Assembly (NCBI GenBank): GCA_033296885.1
Contig: MU863882.1
Location: forward strand, 392,061 to 456,060
DNA: 64,000 bases
Direction: 5' to 3'
DNA from: Triangularia verruculosa
Taxonomy: Eukaryota > Ascomycota > Sordariomycetes > Sordariales > Podosporaceae
Of the stretch, positions 12,500-23,978 are shown piece after piece; positions within the stretch are counted from its first letter, which is position 1; each line of letters opens with the position of its first letter. Position numbers and translations under genes: made by a program. The notes beneath the pieces are model-generated. The model did no database searches. It was not told where the DNA came from and saw only the letters and a program-made list of their open reading frames with translations.

Positions 12500-15101
12500 T
12501 CATTGGGAGTTTGTGTCCGCATCTTCCCAGCTCTTTGGTAACGCATAGGTCTTGTACATAGCCCTGTCCTTGCCAATAAGGCAGACCCGCCCTGCTATCT
12601 CGCCGCGCAATCTGCATGTCTTCTGAACCTCCATCTGCACGGGCGTGAAGTGGGATAGATGAGAGAAGCCTGTTGTACAAAACAGTGTCTGATCTTCCCT
12701 GTCGAGAGTCCGTGATTGTGGGCGCTGACCGGGCTCGTACTGTCTATACAGCAAGCTGCTCGACCGATAACTGATCTTGATGAGGCAATACTCTGGGTTG
12801 TCGCCTACATAACTGGTCAGAACTGTGCAATAGTTTGATTTGAAGGGCTTTGACGTACCTGCAGTGCAACACAACAACAGCAGTGAACTCTCATCGAGAA
12901 AGCTAAAATCAACAATACTCTTTCCCACTGGCAGCGACACTCCACATGCTCCTGTAAGACCCAGTTCACTAATACCCTTTGTACTCCGTACAGTGGTTTT
13001 GAAGAGGAATACTAACCAGGAGTGTCAGAAATGCATATACACGAAAAGAACCAAAACTGACCTGTGGATTTGTCTGCCTCTGAGACTAGCGCCACATATG
13101 ATGTTTGTCCTGTGGTCCCCTGTTGATCTGCTGTTAGTTTGTACTGTCACCAGCTACAGGAAATGCAACGACTTACATTTTCAGGCTTGACACGTAACCG
13201 AACATCGTGTTTCCAGATCTTTTCTCCAATGCTTAATACGACATCTTTCCCAAATAGGACACCCCGTTTCTCTGCCTCGGCAATATTGTGAAACACGTTG
13301 CTGGCTCTGCCAACCAGGTAGTTGACAAGAAAGTCTACATGAGGCAACGCTCTCATATAAGGCTGCCCCAACTCTTGTCTCTTCAGCTGCTTCTCCAGCA
13401 CCTGTAGAAGAGTATGATGGTCCTCGGCATACTCTTGGTCTCTGATGTAATCTTCCTTGGTGATTTGATCGAAATACATTGCCAGAGGACTGGTAGTCAA
13501 GTATCGTTGGATGTAGGTTAGGACTTTGGCATGGTCCATTGTGGCTTCCTTTTCAGTGAGCTCTTCGCTGGTAGAAGATGAGGAAGCCTGTTGATCGATC
13601 TGTAGCCGTAACCATGTGGAAAAGACAGAGAAATATTCAAGCTCGTCCATGACATTGAGGAGAATCTTGTGGGCAACAACAGTCAGACAGGAAACGATAT
13701 CCAGCAGTCTGCTAATTTGGCCAGCGTTGAAACCAATGCCCTCCTCTGAGTCGTGGAAGCGGGCGATACCCAGCATCCGGCTGAGGATGATAACGCATCG
13801 TTCGAGTGCTGGTATTAGATTCTCGTGGACAAGGCCGCGGAGGCTCAGCAACCCCGATAACACTTGCTTATCCCAGCGTTTGTGACCCTGTACACTTTGT
13901 CAGTAACCGCCCATATAAAATCAACCAAGATACTGACCCTCTCAGCAACAATATCCACCAACCACTCCTTCACCGGCGCAAAAACATGCCCCGTAGCCAC
14001 CGTATGACACAATGCCTGAACAATATCCAACCCGCCCCCCTCCATCTTCTTCAAGTCATCCTGCACCCCATTTAAAAACCTCTGCGGCAGCTCCCTCGTC
14101 CCCTTCCACTCATTCGTCATATGCGTCTGCGTCTGCTTCACATACCGCAACAAATTCTGCAACATCGTCATCTTACTCGCCAACAACGACAAGTTCACCG
14201 GTGAATAATGCACAAACGTCAAATCCATCGGCACCAGATACACCCTCGTCCCGTCATCCCCCTCCCCCACCTTCGGCCTCATCAACAACATATGCGTCGA
14301 CGTCTCCGGATGCGAACTATGCCCACAAACCCTAGCCGCCCCCTCCCCCTCCACCACCTCATGCCTAAACATCCCAATCACAAACGAGTCATAAATACTC
14401 AAATGCACCCCCCCATCCTCCATCCCCACCACCATCACATGAACATCATCCGCCTCCTCCGCCTTACACCCCCTAAACACAAAATCCAGCGACGCCGTCG
14501 ACGAAAACAAAAACATATCATCCCCGCTCCCCCCGGACACCGGCAACGGCCCCAGCTTCGGCAGCGCCCCCTCCACCTCCAAAAACGTCAGCTCATGCGG
14601 CAAATCCAGCACATCCTTCACCACCCTCCCCTCCCCAACCTCAACCTCCACCCCAACGCCCCCCTTGATTTCTCTTCTTCTCCTCCTATTCCCAGTCACA
14701 TTCTTCCCCCAAGCCAAAAACCCAACCCTCCTCCCCTCCCCCTCCCCCTCTCCCACTTTGATACAATGCACCGTCTTGCTGCTCTCCAACCCCATCAACC
14801 TCACCACCCCATCCCCCCACCCCACCGCCAAAAACTGCCCGTCCTCCTTCCACGCCACCGCCTCTGCCTCGACCCCGCTCCTCTCGGCGTGCTTAAACAC
14901 GACCTGGTCGTTTGCCCTCCAGACATGCACCGTGTTGCTTGCCGCGCCATCGCCGTCCGAGATCGTCGCCGTGAGGTCGATGGCCGGGTTGATCGCCACG
15001 CCGCCGGGATTCGAACTCGAAATCGGTGCCGCGGCGAGGCGGGATTGCGACAACAGCACCAGTTGTGGTGGGGGAGATGAAGAAGAAGATGGTTGTGGCA
15101 T
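12500..15101 (-). CDS. apc4: anaphase-promoting complex subunit 4
   Basis: Five exons: 13938-15101, 13177-13887, 13062-13119, 12859-12951 and 12500-12804, joined in frame to 776 aa. The N-terminus is the Apc4 WD40 region, with repeat-like strings VHVWRANDQVV and LAVGWGDGVVRLMGLE at about residues 53-110. It continues into the long helical Apc4 domain, with LDIVQALCHTVATGHV and VKEWLVDIVAER before the first intron and HENLIPALERCV after it. The rest is the WD40-like C-terminal half. Apc4 is a scaffold subunit of the APC/C ubiquitin ligase that targets cyclins and securin in mitosis and acts in the nucleus. Introns are 50-57 nt except the third, which is about 110 nt. The small exons 3 and 4 are placed by frame and consensus, so their edges are less certain than the rest. 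The ATG at 15101 begins a Ser/Pro/Gln stretch. Confidence 0.88.
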
Positions 15102-15622
15102 TTTCTTGAAGGTTTGTTTGTTGTTTTTAGGCGGGGTTGTTCCAAGTGAACGGGATGTATTGATCTTCCTAAAACGCGAGGAGTGTAGCCCGGTTGTTGA
15201 TCTTGATTTTGATTTGCTAGGCCTCTAGAGGGTTATGTATGTTTTGTCTGTCTTGCCAGTTCCCTCTGTCAAATGTCAAAGTGTTGCTCCTGCTCGTTCA
15301 AATGGACTTCAGTGAGTGGTGGAAGGAATTCATGAAATAATTAAATGGCCCCAGCGTTCGCACTGTGTCGCTCCCAAAATGTTGAACTTCAAGCCCCTGA
15401 ATTGCTTGTCCAACACGCCCCATAGCAACGCACAAAAGGTGGGCTCTACAGATATCATCTGGTATCTTTCAACATATGCTGGGAAAAACACGCCAAATCA
15501 CATTTTATTAGGGGAGCTATCCGCCTCCCCGAGCCTTCTCTAACCAGACACCAAAAAAGACCATGCTTGCTCATTGCGCCAGACACAACAGATCCATCCA
15601 TCCCTATACTAATCACCTCCAT
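15102..15622. other. intergenic, promoter of apc4
   Basis: 521 bp between the apc4 start codon and the 3' end of the delta-COP gene, both transcribed leftward. No gene seen. It must contain the apc4 promoter and the delta-COP polyadenylation region. Confidence 0.6.
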
Positions 15623-17390
15623 TTATTCAATCACATACGAGTCCGCCACCGACTTGACCTCCTTGGAAAAGGCAACCTCCTCGTTCATTTCGAGAAGCTC
15701 CACCGAGGTGACCTATGTGAAAGTTAGCATTCCGTAAAGCAGATGTCAAAGCCAGGGGAGGAGTAAAAGCTTACATCGACATCTACAAATGGCGATGTCT
15801 TTGAGAAGCGGACTTGCATAGGGAAGAACTCGTTCTCATCGTCCGTCTGCGCCTCAAACTCGAAGGCGCCACTGGGATTCTCCTCGTTGACAGTGCCGAT
15901 AGACCACTCAAGGCTGTCACCGGCCACCTCATATGTGGCGTCAAAGCTGGCCACAGATGGCTCGGCGCTTTGGTAGGGAATGACGATGCTGACGTCCTTG
16001 AGCTCGTCACCGCCAGACAGCTCATACTCGACTGTCAACGAGCAGTTGCCGTCAGAACCCTTATTTACCCAGACAGTGAAAGCAATAGGCAGGATGCTGG
16101 TATCATCGGCCTTGGGGGCAACTCTCCAGCGCAGCACACCAACAGCATTGTTGACCGGGAAACCCCTCGCTGTATTGGCCATCTGGATCGCTTTCGAGCT
16201 GTTGAAGAGGTTCTTGTCAACATTTGGATGTGTGCGGAATTGCGCACCGTGTGACGGAGTGGCATTGAGGTTGAGCTTGAGCTTGGTGAGCGATGGATCT
16301 GACACGCGCAATGTCAAGTCGCCGCTGATTGAGAAGGAGGTAAGGGCACCATCCCTGGACAGCTTGGCTGTGATGGCTTCGTTAACAGTAACGTGGATCG
16401 CGTCCCGGTCCAGGGAAGAAGACACGCGGGGCGCGGCGGCGGGTTCTGGAGCGGAAGGACTAGCCACTGGTACAAGGGGAGTATCGTCTACTGGGCCCAG
16501 CTCGGTCTTCACGCGCTCAAACATATCTGTGGCCTTGGACTTCTTGCCCAATTGCATGCCCTTGCCCTTGGGCGCACCGAACCTAATTCTGTCAGCTCTT
16601 GTCGACCAGTACCCATACTACCAAAGTAACGTACTTGGACTTGTTCTTCTCCGCCTCATAGGTATCGTATGTATCGGTAACAGCTGGTCGAACAGGGGGT
16701 GTGTATGTTGGGTATACGGCCGGTCGTGATGCCATGCCACCGGCGCGGCCAGCTCTCCCAGACTCCTTGCGCTGCATTTCCAACTGCTTCGCCTTCCTCT
16801 TGCGCTCCTCGGTAGCCTCGAGTTCCTTGTTCTATACCAATGTTAGAACCCAAAGCAACCTCACTAGAAAATATCCCACATACCCGAGCAATAATCTCCT
16901 GAATGCGCTCCTCGTGGGACTCCATTTCCAGGAAGGTCCTGATTTGGCTGACGGTCAGGTTTTCACGGTAACCAAGGGTGACGATCTCGTCGAAGGCACT
17001 GATAAGCTCGAAGGCATTTCGGAGGATTTCGCGCTCGTCGAGGCTCTTGCACGTGCTGGTGACGACCTGGGCGAAAAGGTGGAGTGTGTCGATGTCCTGG
17101 AGGATGTTGGACTGCTTGTTGGTGATGAGCACCATGTAGAGCTCATCCAATGGCTGGTATACGAAGCGAACATTGTCCTGCTCGACCGTGGTATGCTGCG
17201 TGCCCGAGTTGGCGGCCTTGGGAAAAGAGGCGAGGAGGGCTTCGACACGAGTCCGCTTCATGTCATGGAAGGACCGGGCCAGAACGGCCTTGCCGCCCCG
17301 AGTGCAGATGGACGCAGCGAGGACAACCTAGGGCGCAATTGTTAGCTGTTTACTGCGCTGTATATTGCAGCATCTGGGGATGGCTACCAT
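15623..17390 (-). CDS. RET2: coatomer subunit delta (delta-COP)
   Basis: Five exons: 17388-17390 (ATG only), 16884-17327, 16635-16831, 15775-16582 and 15623-15712; 513 aa. The N-terminal longin-like/adaptor small-chain region begins VVLAASICTRGGKAVLAR and includes VYQPLDELYMVLITNK. A coiled, charged linker leads to the family hallmark GAPKGKGMQLGKKSK, and the C-terminal mu-homology domain runs from about residue 280 to the end. Delta-COP is part of the COPI coat (F-subcomplex) driving Golgi-to-ER retrograde traffic; the yeast homologue is Ret2. The start is fixed because the ATG at 17388-17390 abuts a GTAGCC donor, and splicing to 17327 yields the conserved MVVLAAS N-terminus. Without that splice the frame reads a short unrelated peptide to a stop. 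The last 30-codon exon supplies the conserved ELLEMNEEVAFSKEV end. Confidence 0.95.
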
Positions 17391-18388
17391 CTTGATTTCA
17401 ACAGTTGGACGGTTGCTGGGGGCGTGGATTAGGAGAAGTCGGGTTGGTGTCGGTCGAGCCGTTAACAGCAAGCGTAGCTTCACTTCACCTCCTTGAAATG
17501 ATACACTGTGGTCGATAGGTGGTCTTTCCGGCACCCAGTTACAGCTGAGGGTGCCTGACGAGGGGCTGCCAGCTGTCATCCACTCTGACCGCGTCACCGT
17601 CCACCGCGAAATCAAAGCTCTGCCCCTTGTCTGAGGGCATGTGGGTGGGGCACGGACCAAACCCAGGCTGCCAGGCCGCATCAGGCCGCTAAACTTAATG
17701 CGGGCCGTCCTCCACTTGACGATTCAAATGAATCGCCGCATCTCCAGTGCTCTTTCACTGTTCGACAAACACGCTTCCGTTCTTCTCGCCCCGCGCGCGT
17801 CAAACGAGTTTAAGAAGCCCCAACCGACCTTCATCCATTTCGGAAGCTCTCAAATTCAACTTCCCGCAGCAAATAATATCAACCGAAAACCTGCCAACTC
17901 TCGCTTCCTAGTTCTGGAAGTCGTCATCCCACCACATCGCTCAAGAGCTCCCGTCTCTGAGAAGAATCCTCAGGATTTCCACTTCAAGCTCTCACCCATG
18001 TTCTGGATTCATTCAAACCCCATTCCGAATCCAGTAGTTGAAGATCAACCGTAACCCACATTCCACTCGAGCCGACTTCTTACTCCAGCTATCTGGTTGT
18101 ACCGACTTCGACCTCCGTGTCACCCTTAATACTCGCTTTCGGCGTCTGCTCCTTGAGCAACGTCACCGCCTTTCCGACCCTTCGTTCTATCAACTCGACA
18201 TCCAACCCACGTCCAGCGAGCGAGTGGCATAGTCGATAAATCAGCGACTTTACAATAACAGGCACAGCGCTTCCCAGCCGAGACCTTCCCGCTTTGCGGC
18301 CAATAGCCGTCTGTAACCCAGTAATCAACGTAGCCCACCCATCGGCTGCCTCAAACTGTTATCTCATTTCGTTCCTTCAAACTTGACC
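17391..18388. other. divergent promoter region, delta-COP and acidic protein
   Basis: About 1 kb between two divergently transcribed genes. A 137-codon plus-strand frame (17641-18054) has no recognisable content. The interval probably carries both promoters and 5' leaders; a pyrimidine-rich stretch precedes the ATG at 18389. Confidence 0.6.
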
Positions 18389-21175
18389 ATGGACCAGGTT
18401 GAGCTGGCCGTGGACCCTGGCCCCTTGGGCCAGCTTGAGCGCGAAGCCGAGCTGGACTTTGACGCCGATGGCTTTGATTTTCAACTTGACGGCGTGTATG
18501 ATCAGGCAGACGAGACCCAGAAAGAAGCCCCAACAGTAACCACCGAAAGTGCGACCGAACAAGTTGATGAAATCGGCTACGAGGATGACGATGAAGATAT
18601 TCATTTGGAGAGCGCCGTTTCAGACCCCACCAAGACTGTTGGTGCCCAGAAAGATCAACTGGGGGCTGGCAACCAGTATCAAGAAGAGATTGGTTACGAA
18701 GAGGACTACAACTTGACTACGGAGCTGGTGAATGTTGATGAAATCACGGAGGACCTGGCTGCCGCTGATTCCGAGCAGCCTGAGTATCAAGCTGAGGACA
18801 AGTTGGACTCTCAACTAGAGTATCAGGCTGAGGATCAGGTGGAGTATCAAGCTGAAGACCAGCCTGAGCCCCGGCCTGAAGACTTGGTCGATCAAACCCA
18901 GACACATGGGCAAGAAGACCAGGCGGTCTCACAAGGCAGCACTGAATCGGAGAAACCTACCGCTGAGCAAGAGTTGCACCAGCAGGTCGATGATGACGAT
19001 GATGATGAGAAAGAAAATGTTCCTGAACCGGACAACCACAGCGATATGGACTATGATGTGTCCGATCATGCGGCCGTTCATGAGGACTATCTTATGGAGG
19101 AAGACGAAGAACCCAGAACAGGCCTCAGTGAAGTCGACAGGGCGATCGAAGATCTTGCCAGCTCCCTTCATGGCGTTCCCGATATTGAGGTCTTCTACAA
19201 CGACGTGAGCTATTCGTTGTTTGGGACTTCTAATGATGACCTAGAGTCCTACTTTCTTTCGGACATCACGAAGTTGGATGAGCCGCTTGCACAGCTTCTA
19301 TCGTCTCTTCGCCAAGTGATTGCAAACGAGATTGCCCCAACAGACACACTGTTGGTGAGTTTTGATTCTTTGGATCTTGAGTTTGGCGAGAAGTCCAGTG
19401 AGAGGTTTCTCAAACGGACACTCCGTGAACTTCTGGATTGCCACGCTGCCCTGGCGGCGAAAGACTCGGCTATTGCCTCAATTCCCGTCCTGCAGTTGAT
19501 TGCACAGCACGACTGCGAAGAGCGGTTCCTACAACTCCTCGATGAGGCCAAGTACGGAGGTGAATCGCCACGTCACTCTGAGCATGAGTACTCCGAAGTT
19601 GAGCACTCGGAACATGAACAATCTGATCACGAGCATTCTGAACATGGGGAGTCTGCGAACCCGGAGTGGCCCGCCGGTGAATTCCAAGGTGGTGAGCAGG
19701 ATGAGCTGGCCCAAGCCCGTTCTGAAAACCAGGCCTCAGTCGATGATGAGAATACTAGAAATGACGAGAGCACCAGTACTAGTGTATCGCCAATTGCACA
19801 AACTGGGGATGAGTTCAAATTGGAGACAGATGCAGAGAATGACGACAGCATTCAAAATGAAGATACCGCCCCTCTTGGCGCACCCTCGCCTGCCCCCGCG
19901 GCCACAGCTGAAGGGCAGCCAGAATCTGGAAATGAGAGTGTATACCAAGAGACAGCTCAGAACATGGACGCTGACTACCTTCAAGCACCCGCGGACTCTG
20001 CTCAAGATCAGGCTTCCTACGAGGGTATCGATGATCAAGAGCAGGTTTCCTACGAGGGCATCGATGACGATATCGATGAGCAGGAAATGAAGGATGCTGA
20101 TGAGGAATTTGATGTCAACACGGAGCTGGAGATAGCTGAGGAGGCTCATATCACCAGCAATGGTGTGCTTGAACAAACAGCAGGTTCGAATGGTAAATCC
20201 CCTTCTTTCTTTCGCCCCGCCAATTCTTTGCTTCCCCCCAATATCAGTCCAACCGGATCTACGCGGCTGGCCCTCTGTGAAGTCGAGTCTGTCATCGACT
20301 ACGATGATGAACCTCTCGAACTGCAAGGCACAGGCGAAACTCAACCTGAGTACATTACAACTTCTGAGTCTCTGTCGTCAAGCTCCACGGTCAACGATGA
20401 AGACATGATCGACTATTCAGATGACGAGGACAATGTAGATGAAGCGGCACTACAGTCGAGCAATCATTTCTTTGTGTCACATTCTCGCGCCAATTCACAC
20501 ACAAGCATCAGTTTTTCTCACTGCAGCGACGCTAACATAACTCGCTTTCAAGATGACGACTTGCTTCTTGCTTTTGACCAAGACGGCGGCCTCTTAACAA
20601 TCGATGAGCAAGATGGCGACGACGCTCCAGACGGTGAAACTTTGACAGCAGTTGTGTCCAAAGCGAGCAACAACCTGGTCGATAGCAACGAAGATGCCTT
20701 AGAAACGGACTTGCAAGTTGAGATCTCTCAAGTCTCTCGCGGAGTAACCCCCGCTATGAGCAAGAATTCGCCACAGGAACCGTCCGCTGCAGCAACTGGA
20801 GACACGGGGTCTGACCACACGAGCTCGACCATGAACGGCGACGAAATTGACTACGATGAGCACGATGTCGATAACTCATTTACGCCAGATAACAGCGCCC
20901 CTCACTCTGTAGTGGCTCCACTGGAAGACGGTGATGAAATTGATTGGGGCAACGATGGGGATGAGTACGAAGACGGCCACGGTGGCGATGAAGGCGACAT
21001 CACATTGGAGGCACAGCCTGATCATGAACTCACTCCGTCAAGCCCTACTGGAAAACGATACAGAACTGACGATGCAGAGAGCCTTGCCGAGGAATCCGGT
21101 ATGTTTGCTCACTGTTCTTCGTTACGATGGGCCAATTCTTACATACGTACAGATCACAAGCGTCGTCGGACATAA
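18389..21175 (+). CDS. large acidic protein with repeated DEI-D/G-Y/W motifs, function unknown
   Basis: Two exons: 18389-21098 and 21153-21175; the 54-nt intron has donor GTATGT and acceptor CAG. The product is 910 aa. I do not recognise a named family. It is extremely Asp/Glu-rich. A short acidic-aromatic motif ([DE]xI[DG][YW] followed by acidic residues) occurs at about residues 60, 99, 635, 672, 818 and 849. Other repeats are EYQAED (about 132-160), an SEHE/SDHE His-Glu stretch near 395-420, and SYEGIDD twice near 545. A more ordinary, possibly folded region lies at about residues 265-390 (VFYNDVSYSLFG...LLDCHAALAAKD). The C-terminus has basic clusters (GKRYR, KRRR) that look like a nuclear localisation signal. 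The short last exon is chosen because it completes KRRRT at a stop. A nuclear acidic chaperone-like role is only an inference. The upstream TTG at 18383 is ignored in favour of the ATG. Confidence 0.75.
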   Translation: MDQVELAVDPGPLGQLEREAELDFDADGFDFQLDGVYDQADETQKEAPTVTTESATEQVDEIGYEDDDEDIHLESAVSDPTKTVGAQKDQLGAGNQYQEEIGYEEDYNLTTELVNVDEITEDLAAADSEQPEYQAEDKLDSQLEYQAEDQVEYQAEDQPEPRPEDLVDQTQTHGQEDQAVSQGSTESEKPTAEQELHQQVDDDDDDEKENVPEPDNHSDMDYDVSDHAAVHEDYLMEEDEEPRTGLSEVDRAIEDLASSLHGVPDIEVFYNDVSYSLFGTSNDDLESYFLSDITKLDEPLAQLLSSLRQVIANEIAPTDTLLVSFDSLDLEFGEKSSERFLKRTLRELLDCHAALAAKDSAIASIPVLQLIAQHDCEERFLQLLDEAKYGGESPRHSEHEYSEVEHSEHEQSDHEHSEHGESANPEWPAGEFQGGEQDELAQARSENQASVDDENTRNDESTSTSVSPIAQTGDEFKLETDAENDDSIQNEDTAPLGAPSPAPAATAEGQPESGNESVYQETAQNMDADYLQAPADSAQDQASYEGIDDQEQVSYEGIDDDIDEQEMKDADEEFDVNTELEIAEEAHITSNGVLEQTAGSNGKSPSFFRPANSLLPPNISPTGSTRLALCEVESVIDYDDEPLELQGTGETQPEYITTSESLSSSSTVNDEDMIDYSDDEDNVDEAALQSSNHFFVSHSRANSHTSISFSHCSDANITRFQDDDLLLAFDQDGGLLTIDEQDGDDAPDGETLTAVVSKASNNLVDSNEDALETDLQVEISQVSRGVTPAMSKNSPQEPSAAATGDTGSDHTSSTMNGDEIDYDEHDVDNSFTPDNSAPHSVVAPLEDGDEIDWGNDGDEYEDGHGGDEGDITLEAQPDHELTPSSPTGKRYRTDDAESLAEESGMFAHCSSLRWANSYIRTDHKRRRT

Positions 21176-23978
21176 TTGGCGGGCTCCATACAGGTTCCCC
21201 TCGCCCATATTCTTGGGATATGGTTGTAGTTCAACCACGAAATGGTTCTTTCGCAGCGAAGGAAAAGGTTCTATCCCCACCCCGTTTTTGTTTTCGAAGG
21301 TAATTTTATCGACTGAGCTATCGACAACCGACACCGTGACATGAGCAGGTAAGTTTTCGGCAACATATTCAAGGATGACGGCGACGATTGCGACTTGAGG
21401 CTTTGCCGAAACCTCATTTTTTTGCAATGTTTTTGCATCTTCGTAGGCCATCAAGGCCATGCAATTATCTGCGCGGCAGCGCAGCATCATTAATCGAGCA
21501 TATTTCAGTCTCACGCTGAATCGACTTTACCGCATGCAGGCCACAGCATCGCATTATTATACCCAGCATTATCTGTAACACTACCATGGATGAAAAAGTT
21601 CTGTATTGGATGGGATAGGGTAGGCTAGGGCTATGGACGGCTGGGGCTGGTTTTCAGCAGCCTTGTCATGGCGTTGGCTCGGGGTTCAATCATTAGAGGC
21701 TGGTTTGGGTGTTCCTTCTTTTTCATTCATATCGATTGGAGGATTGCTAGTTTCAGAGGTGGCTCGGGCCAGCAAAATGCCTCATACGCATCTCTTTGAC
21801 TTGTAGTCAACGTAACTAGCTCATTCGTCACCCAGGTAGATGATCATTTGGAGGAAGGGATGGTTTTCTATTTCTGAGCTACAGTAAGATGGATTTCGAA
21901 ATTGGTGGAAGGGAGCAGGGGCGGCTGGGTCTTTATTTTTTCACTGTCACCTTTTTAGCTTTTGTCACTTTGATTCGGTCTTCTTTTGTTCCGTCGACAG
22001 GAAGCTTATCCGAGTCCATATTGAAAAGGGACGGCTTACATGCCAGTGATGGAATGATTAGATAATAATACACCAGATTTGAAGTGAGCGGCCAAATCAC
22101 GTTGCTGTGGAGTGGAAACATGACACGAAGGGCAGAGATACAACAGACTGGCACCGGAAAGGGCGGGCGTTGAGGTATTTCGAAAGAAGTGATATGAGGT
22201 ATCCAGTTTTGCACTGCCACATTCAGGGTTCGGAAGTGCTGAATAATATGTAGGTACATGAGTAGAGAGATCTTGGCTGTGACTGGGAAAAGTTACAGGA
22301 GGTTTGTGAAATTGGTTAGCTCAGTTGCACAGACATACGGCTACGAGGAAGACAAGACAGTATCCAAGATGAAAGTATAGTATCTGAAGCTTGTGTTATG
22401 TGTAGCTTCATATAGGTATGTGGTTAAACCTTCTTACTTGAACCAGTATAGATTAGACAAACGTCTCGCACAGTGTAAAATGGATAAACTCTGGGGTCGA
22501 GACTTTTTCGTTGTGGATGGCCCGAATTACGTATACCTACCCTCCTACGAGATCTGCAAACTTCAGGGGAGGGGTTGATGTGATGGAGGGATGGAGGTTG
22601 GAAGTTTGGTTGGTACCTTGGCCTGTGCGCCGAGGGTCTGTTTCCCTTGTCTGTTTCGACATCATCCCATGTGAGAATTACGAATACCTTTCCAAGATTG
22701 TGAACATGATGAAAGCGTGTCATAGGCTTTGTATAGGCAGATTTGATGGCTATAGACAGTCATTTATCTAGGATTATGTTACCCTGAGAAGTGCTGTACG
22801 TAACCAAACGTCAGCAGGCATGTGGATTCAACGGGCGTGTGCTGGGATTCCACGAGCCGAGGGACGCCGGTGGGCGCTTCTTACAAGCTGGAAATGGGTG
22901 GGTTCATTTCCAGCTCCTGTTATAACTCTCCAAGGTCTGGACACTTTGTAGTTCTGTTGAAGAGGCGCTGAGATGAAGGGGCTTATTTGGCTTGGTATTC
23001 GGTAAGGTATTATTAGGGTTGTGGCAGGTGATTGGCAACTGGGGGAAGAGAGATCAAAATAGGAAGCTGCGTTCTAATCCGGGGTTTGCTCAACCTCAAA
23101 TTAATTAGAGTTGAGAGGAAAAGAGGTTGGAAAGCTGTTCTTGTGTGGTGCGGACCCCCCCTCGTGTCCTCTGTTCTGGATCTGTGTGAGCCGCCCACGA
23201 CCCAACCTTCCCAGGGCCAACCAGGCCAAAAACAGCCACCGCGCACTGTGTGTCGTAACCCTGTCAGGCGTGCAGGCAGGGGTCCAGAATTTCTCGAACA
23301 GGGGTTGGTTAAGTTTCTTGAAACCAGCCCGTCCCCAGACTTTGCTCTCGACACCCAGCAGGGGGCCTCGAATGAAACATACCGTGGACCTTTCAGCAAC
23401 CTCTCAACATCAGGAACATCGTTTGCGCTAAACACAAACGGACTTGACTCTGGTCTCGAAAAGACAACGACGAGCGATTCCTCTGACCAACGACATTCCC
23501 GGGGGAACCACCACAGACGGCAGCAAACACGAAGACATTTCCAGCGCATTCAACCCTTGGTACGCTGCTACGGCCCTCCGCTGCCGCCGCCGCCGCCGCC
23601 GAGCCACGAGCGCACCCACGAGCCACCCGTGTCCTCATCAGACGAGACGAAAACCGCTGCATACTTTCGTAAATCTCGACCGAGCAAAAAACAAAAAAAG
23701 GAACTTCACAAACAGAAAAACGAATTGCGTCTTCTGGCCTTATTTGGTGTTGGAAAAGACATACGGATGCATAGCAGACGGCCAAAAGCTTGACATTCTT
23801 CTTGTTCTCTTTCTTCTTTTGCAGACCCTCGCCCGGCGCGAGAGAAGCGGCTGCCCCTCCTAAACCTCGACGTTTCCTGATTGTAGCTCCGGCTCCGGTT
23901 CACAGCAACCGACCAACAAAACAGGCAGCGCGTTCTCGCTGCTGCCGTCGCGCTCGCTTCTTTCATACTGTTGTCAAG
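21176..23978. other. intergenic, 2.8 kb, with leader of the NIPA-like gene
   Basis: No supported gene. A 130-codon minus-strand frame (21122-21514) overlaps the last exon of the acidic protein but has no known signature. The right part (about 23400-23978) is CG-rich with a GCC triplet run and is probably the 5' leader of the magnesium-transporter gene. It contains small upstream ATGs, for example near 23768. Confidence 0.5.
23581..23602. repeat. GCC trinucleotide run in a presumed 5' leader
   Basis: About six to seven consecutive CCG/GCC units, about 380 bp upstream of the ATG of the NIPA-like gene. Confidence 0.85.

Noticed and set aside
14208..15080. 290-codon plus-strand frame
   Set aside because: Antisense to apc4 exon 1; its His/Pro/Arg-rich composition arises from the C-rich strand, with no domain.
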